This document shows, in pieces, positions 9,305 through 16,580 of a DNA stretch of 30,918 bases (position 1 is the first letter of the stretch; every line of letters begins with the position of its first letter). The notes under the pieces are model-generated. The model had not been told where the DNA came from, searched no databases, and saw nothing but the letters and a program-made list of their open reading frames with translations. Location of the stretch: positions 1-30,918 of the forward strand of contig JAEZUC010000073.1 in NCBI GenBank assembly GCA_023443515.1. Reading direction: 5' to 3'. The stretch is from Bacillota bacterium. Lineage in GTDB: Bacteria; Bacillota; Clostridia; Acetivibrionales; DSM-1351. A program made the position numbers and the translations under genes.

Positions 9305-10306
9305 ATGCAAAGAATTATTAATGATCCATTCAATTGTGTAGAAGATATGTTAGAAGGTTTTCTCAAGACTCACTCTGATATCGTTGTTAAAACAGACAAT
9401 CCAAGAACAATTAAATATAAAAACGCCCCTGTTCCCGGAAAAGTCGGTGTGGTTACAGGTGGAGGCTCAGGGCATAAACCGGCGTTTATCGGGTATTGCG
9501 GTAAAAATATGGTAGACGCTGTTGCCGTAGGTGAGATTTTTGCATCACCCACAGCAAAAGCCTTCCTGGATGCAATGAGAGAAGCTGATTCGGGAAATGG
9601 TGTGGCATGTCTCTACGGAAACTACGCCGGAGACAATATGAATGTAAAAATGGCTACAGCCTTTGCGGAAGAAGAAGGCATAACAGTTAAAACCGTTGTA
9701 GCCAATGATGATGTTGCTTCTGCACCTAAATCTGAAAAGGAAAAAAGGCGTGGTGTCGCAGGCGAAATATTAATGTGGAAGGTCGGCGGAGCTAAAGCTG
9801 CTAAGGGTGGAACTCTTGATGAAGTAATAGCAGTTTCTCAAAAAGCAATAGACAATACAAGAAGTGTTGGTATCGGTCTGACATCATGTACAATACCCGC
9901 TGTAGGACATTCAAACTTCACGATAGAACCGGGAACAATGGAGGTTGGAATCGGTCATCACGGTGAACCGGGAATTTCAGTTTCAGCACTTAAGACAGCT
10001 GATGAGATGGCTCAGGAAATGCTTGATATTATTCTCCCGGATTATCCTTTTGTCGCCGGAGATGAGGTTGTGGCTCTAGTTTCAGGATTGGGTGCTACTC
10101 CTATAATGGAGTTATATATCCTTTACAACAAGGTCGAAGCGATACTTACAGAAAAGGGTATCAAAGTACATAGATCCTATGTGGGCAACTACTTTACTTC
10201 TCTTGAAATGATGGGTGCTACCCTAACATTGATGAAAGTTGATGAAGAATTAAAGGAACTGGTAGACGAAGAAGTAAATACAGTTGGAATGAAGCAGTTT
10301 AAATAA
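9305..10306 (+). CDS. dhaK: Dihydroxyacetone kinase-type subunit DhaK
   Basis: Ketose-binding subunit of a DhaK/DhaL kinase, 333 residues. It shows the DhaK fold signatures: GVVTGGGSGHKPAFIGY near the N-terminus, the GNYAGDNMNV segment, and GHHGEPGIS, which contains His218/His219; a conserved His of this motif binds the substrate carbonyl covalently in characterised DhaK. ATG 9305 (MQRIINDPFN) sits 8 bases after AGGGGG; an open frame from 9284 adds only MKKGDFN with no signal. The separate dhaL follows. In tetrose pathways such kinases phosphorylate erythrulose rather than dihydroxyacetone, which fits the isomerase next door, but the sequence does not prove it. Confidence 0.93.
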   Translation: MQRIINDPFNCVEDMLEGFLKTHSDIVVKTDNPRTIKYKNAPVPGKVGVVTGGGSGHKPAFIGYCGKNMVDAVAVGEIFASPTAKAFLDAMREADSGNGVACLYGNYAGDNMNVKMATAFAEEEGITVKTVVANDDVASAPKSEKEKRRGVAGEILMWKVGGAKAAKGGTLDEVIAVSQKAIDNTRSVGIGLTSCTIPAVGHSNFTIEPGTMEVGIGHHGEPGISVSALKTADEMAQEMLDIILPDYPFVAGDEVVALVSGLGATPIMELYILYNKVEAILTEKGIKVHRSYVGNYFTSLEMMGATLTLMKVDEELKELVDEEVNTVGMKQFK

Positions 10307-10339
10307 TAGCTATTATAAAATCTGAAAGGGGTAATAACT

Positions 10340-10978
10340 ATGAGTAGCTTTAAAAATTCAGGAGCATCTTCAGTAGTATACAATGTGTTAAACACAATTA
10401 TTGATAATTGGACTTACTTAAGTGAAGTTGATGGATTAATAGGTGACGGTGACCATGGAGTTAATATGAACAAAGGCTTCACCATGACAAAAAATAAACT
10501 TGGAGGTAAGGAAGTCAGTTTATCTGAAGGGTTTAATGTACTGGGTAAAACATTGATACTGGAAATTGGCGGTTCTATGGGCCCCCTTTACGGAACCTTC
10601 TTTATAGAGTTTTCTAAAGCATGCAAAGAAGTTGAAGATATAGACAAGGAAGCTTTCGGAGCAACATTAGAAGGTGCGCTGAAAGGAATGCAGGCTTTTG
10701 ATAAAGCAAAGGTTGGCGACAAAACTCTAATGGACACTCTTGTTCCGGCAATTGAAGGATACAAGGCAGCTTTGGCTAGTGGAAAGGATTTTAAAGCTGC
10801 TCTGGAGGACATGAAAACAGAAGCTGAAAAGGGTAAGGAATCAACACGGGATATGGTGGCGAAAATAGGCAGAGCAGCCAGACTTGGTGAAAGGTCAAGA
10901 GGAGTTCTTGATGCAGGTGCAACTTCATGTAACCTTATATTGAAATCAATGGCAGATGATATTATAGAATTATTGTAA
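10340..10978 (+). CDS. dhaL: Dihydroxyacetone kinase-type subunit DhaL (nucleotide-binding)
   Basis: ADP/Mg-binding subunit, 212 residues. It has the metal-binding GDGDHGVNMNKGF motif (about 35-47), GGSMGPLYGTFF, DKTLMDTLVPA and the C-terminal RSRGVLDAGATS motif of the family. It follows dhaK by 33 bases with GAAAGGGG upstream and ends the operon at a terminator. DhaL normally receives phosphate from the PTS protein DhaM; no dhaM lies in this window, so either a dhaM elsewhere serves this pair or phosphate transfer works differently. Confidence 0.93.
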   Translation: MSSFKNSGASSVVYNVLNTIIDNWTYLSEVDGLIGDGDHGVNMNKGFTMTKNKLGGKEVSLSEGFNVLGKTLILEIGGSMGPLYGTFFIEFSKACKEVEDIDKEAFGATLEGALKGMQAFDKAKVGDKTLMDTLVPAIEGYKAALASGKDFKAALEDMKTEAEKGKESTRDMVAKIGRAARLGERSRGVLDAGATSCNLILKSMADDIIELL

Positions 10979-11004
10979 TTTCCCTCATAAATACAATATT
11001 ATTA

Positions 11005-11047
11005 AAATTAAACCAATCATCATTAGCCGGTGATTGGTTTAATTTTT
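11005..11047 (+). terminator. Rho-independent terminator ending the polyol operon
   Basis: A perfect 15-bp stem (AAATTAAACCAATCA at 11005-11019, complement at 11031-11045) has an 11-nt loop and ends in TTTTTT, 26 bases after the dhaL stop. Confidence 0.92.
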
Positions 11048-11118
11048 TATATTATTGTAAAATTTTATTATTTAATGTAATATTATCTATATATTTGTGT
11101 AAGAGGAGATGAAATACT

Positions 11119-11970
11119 ATGCAAAGTGTAGGTAAGTTATCTGTAAAAAGAAACCGGATAATTTTAATTAGTTTAATTTTATTGATTGTTCTCGCCACTA
11201 TAACTACAGTATTTATCATATCTAAAAAGGCCGGAAAAGCTTCAACCTATGTATTCGGCGAGCAAGCACTGAAAGTAAACGGTAAAATTGTTGAAACCAG
11301 CGTTTTTCGTGATGAAAAAAATATTTTCTTTGAGAGAAACAAAGGAAACTCTGCACTAATGCAGAAAACCGATGAAGAAGTCAATGATTTGATTCTTGAG
11401 GAAGTAATCAAAAAAGTACTGGCAGATAACTATTTTTACAATGAATCAGGTTATAAAGTTACTCAAAAAGAAATAGATGATTATTACAATAAATACGTAA
11501 AACCAAGCATGGAAGGCTCTGGCGGCGAGGGTTCCTCTATTAGTCAAGGCCTTGATTATAAGTCAGAAGCCGAGTACAAAAAAGATGTTGAATTATATAT
11601 TTTAAAGTTAAAGAGTGTTCCGGATATTGCAAAGGAGTATGGAATAACTCTTGATGAAAACGACTTCAACAAAAATTACGACGAGTACACCAAACAATAC
11701 AAGGATAAGCCGAAATCAGCCCACCCTAAGGATGAATATAAAAAAATGATGCTTGTAAGGGAATTTTCAATTTCGGATAAACTAAATACTTGGTTAGATA
11801 AGCTAAGAAGCAAGGCTAAAATAGAGATTATAGAACCTTCATTGAAAGCTTACAGATTATATAAAGACGGAGAGTATTCAAAAGCAGCTGACGAATATAA
11901 AAAGGCCTATAAAAAGTACAACCTAAGTATATATAAGGATAAGGAAAAGGAATGTAGGAATAAGGATTAA
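11119..11970 (+). CDS. Membrane-anchored protein with SurA N-terminal-like (chaperone) domain
   Basis: Function not established. The 283 residues start with a basic N-terminus and one membrane helix (about 14-36, IILISLILLIVLATI...), giving an extracellular or signal-anchored protein. Residues about 45-225 resemble the SurA_N/PrsA-type chaperone domain: a VNGKIVETSVFRDE opening, a helix with DEEVNDLILEEVIKKVLADNY, then KVTQKEIDDYYNKYVKP. There is no parvulin rotamase domain, and the C-terminus is a Lys/Tyr-rich helical tail (SLKAYRLYKDGEYSKAADEY resembles half a TPR). AAGAGGAG lies 10 bases before ATG. It is monocistronic between two terminators. A foldase-like helper for secreted proteins is possible. 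Confidence 0.7.
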   Translation: MQSVGKLSVKRNRIILISLILLIVLATITTVFIISKKAGKASTYVFGEQALKVNGKIVETSVFRDEKNIFFERNKGNSALMQKTDEEVNDLILEEVIKKVLADNYFYNESGYKVTQKEIDDYYNKYVKPSMEGSGGEGSSISQGLDYKSEAEYKKDVELYILKLKSVPDIAKEYGITLDENDFNKNYDEYTKQYKDKPKSAHPKDEYKKMMLVREFSISDKLNTWLDKLRSKAKIEIIEPSLKAYRLYKDGEYSKAADEYKKAYKKYNLSIYKDKEKECRNKD

Positions 11971-11978
11971 GGATTAAC

Positions 11979-12024
11979 AACAGCTATTCATGAATATATT
12001 AATTTATGGATAGCTGTTTTTTTT
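11979..12024 (+). terminator. Rho-independent terminator
   Basis: AACAGCTATTCAT (11979-11991) pairs with ATGGATAGCTGTT (12006-12018), 13 bp with one T-G wobble, followed by eight T residues. Confidence 0.9.
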
Positions 12025-12034
12025 GTAACTTAGC

Positions 12035-12062
12035 TTGAAACGATATAACAATAGTTTATACT
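12035..12062 (+). promoter_or_regulatory. Candidate promoter of acr3
   Basis: TTGAAA (12035-12040) and TATACT (12057-12062) are 16 bases apart, placing the start of transcription near 12069, immediately before the GGGGG ribosome site at 12075-12079. The ArsR-type operator seen at the two downstream promoters was not found here in clear form. Confidence 0.5.
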
Positions 12063-12087
12063 GATGAGTATAAAGGGGGAATTAATT

Positions 12088-13125
12088 TTGAAAACTTCTA
12101 GACTGTCAATGCTGGATAAATTTTTAACACTATGGATATTCCTTGCTATGGGTTGCGGAATAATAATGGGGTGGGCGGTACCCGGGTCGGCGAATATATT
12201 GTCAAAAATGTCAGTTGGAACAACATCCTTGCCTATCGCAATAGGCCTAATAGTAATGATGTATCCTCCACTTGCAAAAGTGAATTATAAAGAACTGGGA
12301 AAGGTTTTTAAAAACCCAAAGGTTTTGATACTTTCATTGGTTCAGAACTGGTTAATAGGACCAATTCTGATGTTTGTTCTTGCAATAATATTCTTAAAAT
12401 CTGATTCTGCTTTAATGACAGGATTAATTTTAATTGGTCTTGCCAGATGTATAGCAATGGTTATTGTCTGGAATAGTCTGGCTGACGGTGATAGCGAATA
12501 TGCTGCAGCTTTAGTAGCTTTTAATTCTATATTTCAAGTAGTATTTTATTCAATATTTGCATATTTCTTTGTAACAGTGTTACCGCCTGTTTTTGGTCTT
12601 AAAGGGTATGAAGTGCATATTTCAATGGGAGAAGTTGCATTATCCGTAGCTGTTTATCTTGGTATTCCATTTGTCCTTGGCATGCTCACAAGACTAATAT
12701 TAGAGCCGCTAAAGGGTACTGAATGGTACACTAAGAAATTTGTCCCTAGAATTAGTCCTTTAGCTCTTATAGCTTTGCTATTTACAATAATTGTAATGTT
12801 TACATATAAGGGGCAATATATTGTCCAGCTACCGCTTGAAGTTGTTAGAGTAGCAATACCACTGTTGATTTACTTTTTAATAATGTTCTCAGTCTCATTC
12901 TTTATAAGCTACAAATCAGGAATTGACTATAATAAAACTACTACCTTGGCCTTCACTGCTGCAAGCAATAACTTTGAACTGGCTATAGCAGTTGCTGTTG
13001 CTGTATTTGGAATTGAGTCTAAAGAGGCATTTACTGCGGTTATAGGGCCTCTTGTTGAAGTGCCGGTAATGATTGGGTTGGTAAATGTGGCTTTATTCTG
13101 GAGAAAGAAGTTTTTTCTGAAATAA
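12088..13125 (+). CDS. acr3: Arsenite efflux permease of the ACR3 family
   Basis: Exports As(III) (and possibly Sb(III)) across the membrane. About 345 residues with roughly ten helices, normal for ACR3. Family hallmarks are visible: the N-terminal helix with MGCGIIMGW, VMMYPPLAKVNY, the motif GLARCIAMVIVWNSLADGD carrying a conserved Cys, and AFTAASNNFELAIAVAVAVFG near the C-terminus. I favour the TTG start at 12088 (reading KTSRLSMLDKF after the first Met): AAGGGGG at 12073-12079 lies 8 bases before it, while ATG 12064 has no ribosome site and would place that site inside the coding region. It neighbours an ArsR regulator and glutathione genes. Confidence 0.93.
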   Translation: MKTSRLSMLDKFLTLWIFLAMGCGIIMGWAVPGSANILSKMSVGTTSLPIAIGLIVMMYPPLAKVNYKELGKVFKNPKVLILSLVQNWLIGPILMFVLAIIFLKSDSALMTGLILIGLARCIAMVIVWNSLADGDSEYAAALVAFNSIFQVVFYSIFAYFFVTVLPPVFGLKGYEVHISMGEVALSVAVYLGIPFVLGMLTRLILEPLKGTEWYTKKFVPRISPLALIALLFTIIVMFTYKGQYIVQLPLEVVRVAIPLLIYFLIMFSVSFFISYKSGIDYNKTTTLAFTAASNNFELAIAVAVAVFGIESKEAFTAVIGPLVEVPVMIGLVNVALFWRKKFFLK

Positions 13126-13131
13126 AAAATA

Positions 13132-13160
13132 TTGACAATTACTAACTGTTCGATTACCAT
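13132..13160 (+). promoter_or_regulatory. Promoter of arsR
   Basis: A consensus -35 TTGACA (13132-13137) lies 17 bases before TACCAT (13155-13160; 4 of 6 matches). Transcription would begin at about 13166-13168, right at the arsR ATG (13167), so the mRNA may be leaderless. Confidence 0.65.
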
Positions 13161-13165
13161 AGAAC
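13148..13165 (+). promoter_or_regulatory. Candidate ArsR operator at the arsR promoter
   Basis: GTTCGAT-N4-ATAGAAC is an imperfect palindrome (GTTC.AT / AT.GAAC), overlapping the -10 box and start point. A near copy, GTTCGAT-N4-ATAAAAC, lies at 13518-13535 before the glutathione genes; 13 of 18 positions agree. Position and symmetry suit autorepression by the encoded ArsR protein. Confidence 0.55.
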
Positions 13166-13166
13166 T

Positions 13167-13475
13167 ATGAAAACATTAAATTTGGTAAAAATATTTAAAG
13201 CACTCTCATGTGAACAAAGATTTAATTTATTTAAAGCCTTGTACGAATGGTGTGAAGAAGGCGAGTGTATGGATGGGGAATATACCTGTACAGACGGTAT
13301 TGAAAAATGTTTTACAAAAGCCTGTTGCTGTATGAATTTGTCCCGGTCAACTATTTCCCATCATTTTAAAGAATTGCAGAATGCAGGGTTAATTACTTAT
13401 ACACGAAAAGGGCAAAGCTTTATGTGTAAAATAAATAAGGAAGCTATTCTTGAAATTCAGAACTTTCTAAAATAA
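13167..13475 (+). CDS. ArsR-family metalloregulator, cysteine-rich
   Basis: Winged-helix repressor of 102 residues. The core reads LVKIFKALSCEQRFNLFKAL, then the recognition segment CMNLSRSTISHHFKELQNAG and the wing ITYTRKGQSFMCKIN, as in ArsR/SmtB proteins. Cysteines are unusually many: one in ALSCEQ, a pair in the EWCEEGEC region, more in YTCTDGIEKC, then TKACCCMN just before the recognition helix. Classic ArsR uses a CxCxxC-like site at that helix; here CCC precedes it, giving a plausible As(III) site. There is no Shine-Dalgarno sequence before the ATG. It lies between acr3 and the gsh genes, with operator-like sites over its own promoter and the next. Confidence 0.88.
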   Translation: MKTLNLVKIFKALSCEQRFNLFKALYEWCEEGECMDGEYTCTDGIEKCFTKACCCMNLSRSTISHHFKELQNAGLITYTRKGQSFMCKINKEAILEIQNFLK

Positions 13476-13517
13476 TTTTTTCCTGATATTTGAGTGGGAA
13501 AAAATTTTATTATAAGA

Positions 13518-13535
13518 GTTCGATAGTTATAAAAC
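13518..13535 (+). promoter_or_regulatory. Candidate ArsR operator and -10 region before the gsh genes
   Basis: GTTCGAT-N4-ATAAAAC matches the site at the arsR promoter. A -10-like TATAAA (13528-13533) overlaps its right half as in the arsR promoter; the matching -35 (TTTTAT at 13505-13510) is weak. This suggests the gshA/gshB pair is induced with arsR by arsenic or a related thiophilic agent. Confidence 0.5.
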
Positions 13536-13570
13536 AATAGAATATATTATTAATAAATTGAGAGGGTATT

Positions 13571-15061
13571 ATGAATTGGAAGTTTGAAAAGGTATTGGAC
13601 ATTGTTAAAAGAACAGACAGCAGTATTTTGCTAATAGGTAAATGGGGTATTGAAAGAGAAGCCCAGAGGGTTACTAAAAGCGGATATTTAGCGTTAACCA
13701 ATCACCCTGTGGCATTTGGAAATAAACTTCAAAACAGTGAGGTTACTACTGATTTTTCAGAAAGTCAACTAGAACTTGTAACACCACCTCTTTCTTCTGT
13801 TGAGGAGGTTTATAAGTATCTGGAAATGTTAACTTTGAAGGTTAATGAAGAACTTAAAAATGAATTATTATGGCCGTTAAGTATGCCTCCTAGATTACCG
13901 TCAGAAGAAATTATTCCAATCTCAAAATTTGATGACACCCCTGAAGGTAGAGAGAAGGAAATATACAGACGTGGACTTGCAGCCCGATATGGCAAAAAAA
14001 TGCAAATGATTTCAGGCATCCATTTTAATTTTTCCTTCACTGATGAACTGTTTGATATTTTACACAAATATTGGGGTAATAGAGAAGATAAGTATGAGTT
14101 TATTAATAAAGCATACTTTTCAATGGCAAGAAATTTCTTGAGATATAGGTGGTTGTTAATATACCTGTTTGGAGCATCTCCTTCTACGGATAGCACATTC
14201 AATACTGTTATTCAAAATGAACTAAAGACGATTATAAAATGCTGTCCTGAATGTTGCAATCCTATCAACAATTATAAAAAATATGCGACCTCCTTACGAG
14301 TAAGTCGATTTGGTTATTCAAATGGTGAACAAGGCAAATTCACAGTGTCTTACAATAGCAAATCTGAATATTTAGAAACTATCAGAAAATTAATGAAAAC
14401 TAAAAGTAAAAAATACTCAGAAATAGGGATGTTCAAAGATGGTAAACAAATTCAGCTTAGCGAAAATGTGCTACAAAAAGACAGTGAGTTTTATTCTGCT
14501 ATACGTCTGAAACAAGTTGCTGAAAAAGGAGAAAGTCTGCTTGAAGCCCTTGAAAAAAGAGGTGTAGAGTATGCTGAAGTACGGATTATAGATGTTAATC
14601 CTTATGAAATGGCAGGAATTAGTCTTGAACAAATGTATTTTTTACAGGTTTTTATGCTTTATTGCCTTTTTGAAAAAAGTAGAAATATAAAAAGTAAAGA
14701 GCTGAATCTTATGAATAAAAATCATAATTTGATTGCTATTTCAGGTAGGAAGAATAAGCTTTCTCTTTACCGGTACACTAGAGGGCAAGTATTATTAGAG
14801 GATTGGGGACAGAACATTTTTGGTAAACTATTTCAGATAGCAAAGGCTATGGATGATGCCGGAAATACCAGCAAATACATGGAATGTGTTGTTAATGAAT
14901 TTATAAAGTTAATGGATAAGTCACAGCTTCCTTCAAATAGAATAGTCAAAGATATGAAATTGAAGGGAGAAACTTTTATCAACTTTGGAATTAGTAAGGC
15001 TATGGAACACAAAAATCAAAACAATACAGGGGAGGAATTGAAAAATGTTGAAGGGTTATGA
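13571..15061 (+). CDS. gshA: Glutamate-cysteine ligase (GshF N-terminal half as separate protein)
   Basis: First step of glutathione synthesis, joining glutamate and cysteine with ATP. The 496 residues match the ligase half of bifunctional GshF/GshAB: GKWGIEREAQRV (about 23-34), TDFSESQLELVTPP (about 60-73), the MISGIHFNFSF segment (about 149-159) and YAEVRIIDVNPYEMAGIS (about 337-354). It ends where the GshF linker would start and overlaps the next gene by 17 bases in another frame. GAGAGGGT lies about 5 bases before the ATG. Its promoter carries a copy of the putative ArsR operator, and acr3 lies two genes upstream, so the thiol product probably supports metalloid detoxification. Confidence 0.9.
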   Translation: MNWKFEKVLDIVKRTDSSILLIGKWGIEREAQRVTKSGYLALTNHPVAFGNKLQNSEVTTDFSESQLELVTPPLSSVEEVYKYLEMLTLKVNEELKNELLWPLSMPPRLPSEEIIPISKFDDTPEGREKEIYRRGLAARYGKKMQMISGIHFNFSFTDELFDILHKYWGNREDKYEFINKAYFSMARNFLRYRWLLIYLFGASPSTDSTFNTVIQNELKTIIKCCPECCNPINNYKKYATSLRVSRFGYSNGEQGKFTVSYNSKSEYLETIRKLMKTKSKKYSEIGMFKDGKQIQLSENVLQKDSEFYSAIRLKQVAEKGESLLEALEKRGVEYAEVRIIDVNPYEMAGISLEQMYFLQVFMLYCLFEKSRNIKSKELNLMNKNHNLIAISGRKNKLSLYRYTRGQVLLEDWGQNIFGKLFQIAKAMDDAGNTSKYMECVVNEFIKLMDKSQLPSNRIVKDMKLKGETFINFGISKAMEHKNQNNTGEELKNVEGL

Positions 15062-16031
15062 GGCTTTAGAATTATCTACTCAAATGATTATAAAAGAGGC
15101 AATACAAAGGGGTATTGAGGTGGAAGTTTTAGATTGGGATGATAATTTTATCAGATTAAAAAAAGAAGGGAAAACAGAATATTTAAAGCAGGCAACACGT
15201 ACTTCAATTGACTCGTATATTTCTCCGTTAATTATGGAAAACAAAGAGGTTACCAAGCAAATATTAAGAGAAAACGAGATTTGTGTACCTGACGGGATAA
15301 CAATTAAAAACGGTGATGATTATAAAGCAAAGATTTCACGTTTCCGGGGAAAAGATATAGTTATTAAGCCTAAATCAACAAACTTCGGTCAAGGAGTAGT
15401 AATTTTAAAGAATCCTTATTCAGAGAACGATGTTGTAAAAGCTTTAGAGCAGGCATTTAAGTACGGTTGCTCTATTTTGATTGAGGAATTTATCTCAGGT
15501 AAAGAATATAGATTTTTAGTAATTGGTGACGAAGTTGCAGCAATTCTTCATAGAGTGCCTGCAAATGTTACAGGAAATGGTAAACACTCAATCAGGGAGC
15601 TGGTTAAAGAAAAGAACAAGGATCCTTTAAGGGGAAAAGGATATATGACACCACTTGAAAAGATAGAATTAGGATATATTGAAAAGGAATACCTAGCTTT
15701 TCAGAGTAAAGATTTTGATTCTGTACCTAAAAAAGATGAAATAGTTTATCTTCGTGAAAATTCAAATATCAGTACCGGTGGAGACAGTATAGATTTTACA
15801 GATGATGTTATTAATGAGTACAAAACTATTGCTGTAAAGGCTGCAAAATCTGTCGGAGCAAAAATATGCGGAGCAGATATTATCATCCTCGATATTAAAG
15901 CAAGTCCAGATAAAGATAAATACAGTGTCATTGAATTAAATTTTAACCCGGCACTTCATATACATGATTTTCCTTACAAAGGTAAGAATAGACTGGTTCA
16001 AAAGAATGTTATTGAACTTTTAGGATTTTAA
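15045..16031 (+). CDS. Glutathione synthetase, ATP-grasp (GshF C-terminal half as separate protein)
   Basis: Adds glycine (or another amino acid) to gamma-glutamylcysteine. The 328 residues match the C-terminal part of GshF, starting in its linker: GYEALELSTQMIIKEAIQRG, then YLKQATRTSIDSYISPLIMENK. ATP-grasp features follow: DIVIKPKSTNFGQGVVI (about 103-119), SILIEEFISGKEYRFLVIGD (about 145-164), NVTGNGKHSIREL and the metal-binding end IELNFNPALHIHDFP. ATG 15045 has GGGGAGG upstream inside gshA, so this is a properly initiated gene, not a frameshift product. Together the pair equals one GshF in content and order. Cyanophycin-synthetase-like ATP-grasp proteins are more distant relatives. Confidence 0.88.
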   Translation: MLKGYEALELSTQMIIKEAIQRGIEVEVLDWDDNFIRLKKEGKTEYLKQATRTSIDSYISPLIMENKEVTKQILRENEICVPDGITIKNGDDYKAKISRFRGKDIVIKPKSTNFGQGVVILKNPYSENDVVKALEQAFKYGCSILIEEFISGKEYRFLVIGDEVAAILHRVPANVTGNGKHSIRELVKEKNKDPLRGKGYMTPLEKIELGYIEKEYLAFQSKDFDSVPKKDEIVYLRENSNISTGGDSIDFTDDVINEYKTIAVKAAKSVGAKICGADIIILDIKASPDKDKYSVIELNFNPALHIHDFPYKGKNRLVQKNVIELLGF

Positions 16032-16057
16032 TTAAGGGAATATATTTATAATTTTTA

Positions 16058-16102
16058 CATACAATAGTTGCATATTACAACTATTGTATGATACAATAGT
16101 TG
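16058..16102 (+). promoter_or_regulatory. Triple inverted operator at the marR promoter
   Basis: Three copies of a 12-base element in alternating orientation: ATACAATAGTTG, its complement CAACTATTGTAT, and ATACAATAGTTG again. The first two form a perfect palindrome with 13-bp arms (16058-16070 and 16078-16090) and a 7-base spacer; the last two form another with 12-bp arms (16078-16089, 16091-16102) and one central base. The third copy contains a -10-like TACAAT (16092-16097), 17 bases after a TTGCAT -35. The ribosome site AGGAGG starts 2 bases later. This is most likely the MarR protein's own operator. Confidence 0.8.
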
Positions 16103-16119
16103 CAGGAGGTAATCAAACA

Positions 16120-16563
16120 ATGAATATTACCGATGATTCAAAGAAATTAAGAGAACTAATTAGAGTACTTGAGAGAAAATTGGGTGTTTTAAAGGAAAAC
16201 CAAACTTCATGTTGCAGTGTCACTTTAGGTCAATGCCATGCTTTAGTTGAAATAGGACGTTCTGGTAGTATTTCTTTAAATGAGTTGGCAGAATTATTAA
16301 ATCTTGAAAACAGTACCATGAGCAGAACTGTAAATAACTTGGTTAAGGCGGAACTGGCCAAAAGAGATATTGACCCGGAAGACAGAAGGTATGTAACCAT
16401 TTCACTCACAGACAGTGGAGCTAAACTATTTACAGAAATAGAGGAAAGTATGAATTCATATTTTGGTAAAATATACAATTCAATTCCGGAAAATAAAAAA
16501 TTTCAGGTATTGGAATGTTTGGGAATCCTGCTGGAAGCCATTGATAAAAACGATTGTTGTTAG
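16120..16563 (+). CDS. MarR-family transcriptional regulator
   Basis: Winged-helix dimeric regulator, 147 residues. It shows the MarR core: VTLGQCHALVEIGRSGSISL (about 28-47), the recognition helix region LNLENSTMSRTVNNLVKAEL, and the wing DPEDRRYVTISLTDSGAKL. Cysteines at SCCSVTLGQC and at the extreme C-terminus (DCC) could sense thiol stress or metalloids. ATG 16120 follows AGGAGG (16104-16109) by 10 bases; an open frame from 16084 would begin inside the operator palindrome and is rejected. The triple operator directly upstream indicates autoregulation of this four-gene operon. Confidence 0.92.
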   Translation: MNITDDSKKLRELIRVLERKLGVLKENQTSCCSVTLGQCHALVEIGRSGSISLNELAELLNLENSTMSRTVNNLVKAELAKRDIDPEDRRYVTISLTDSGAKLFTEIEESMNSYFGKIYNSIPENKKFQVLECLGILLEAIDKNDCC

Positions 16564-16580
16564 GGAAAGGTGGTTTGATT

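Noticed and set aside
12927..13160. Minus-strand open frame over the end of acr3 and the arsR promoter
   Set aside because: Composition is that of reversed membrane-protein codons, with no family match and no ribosome site.
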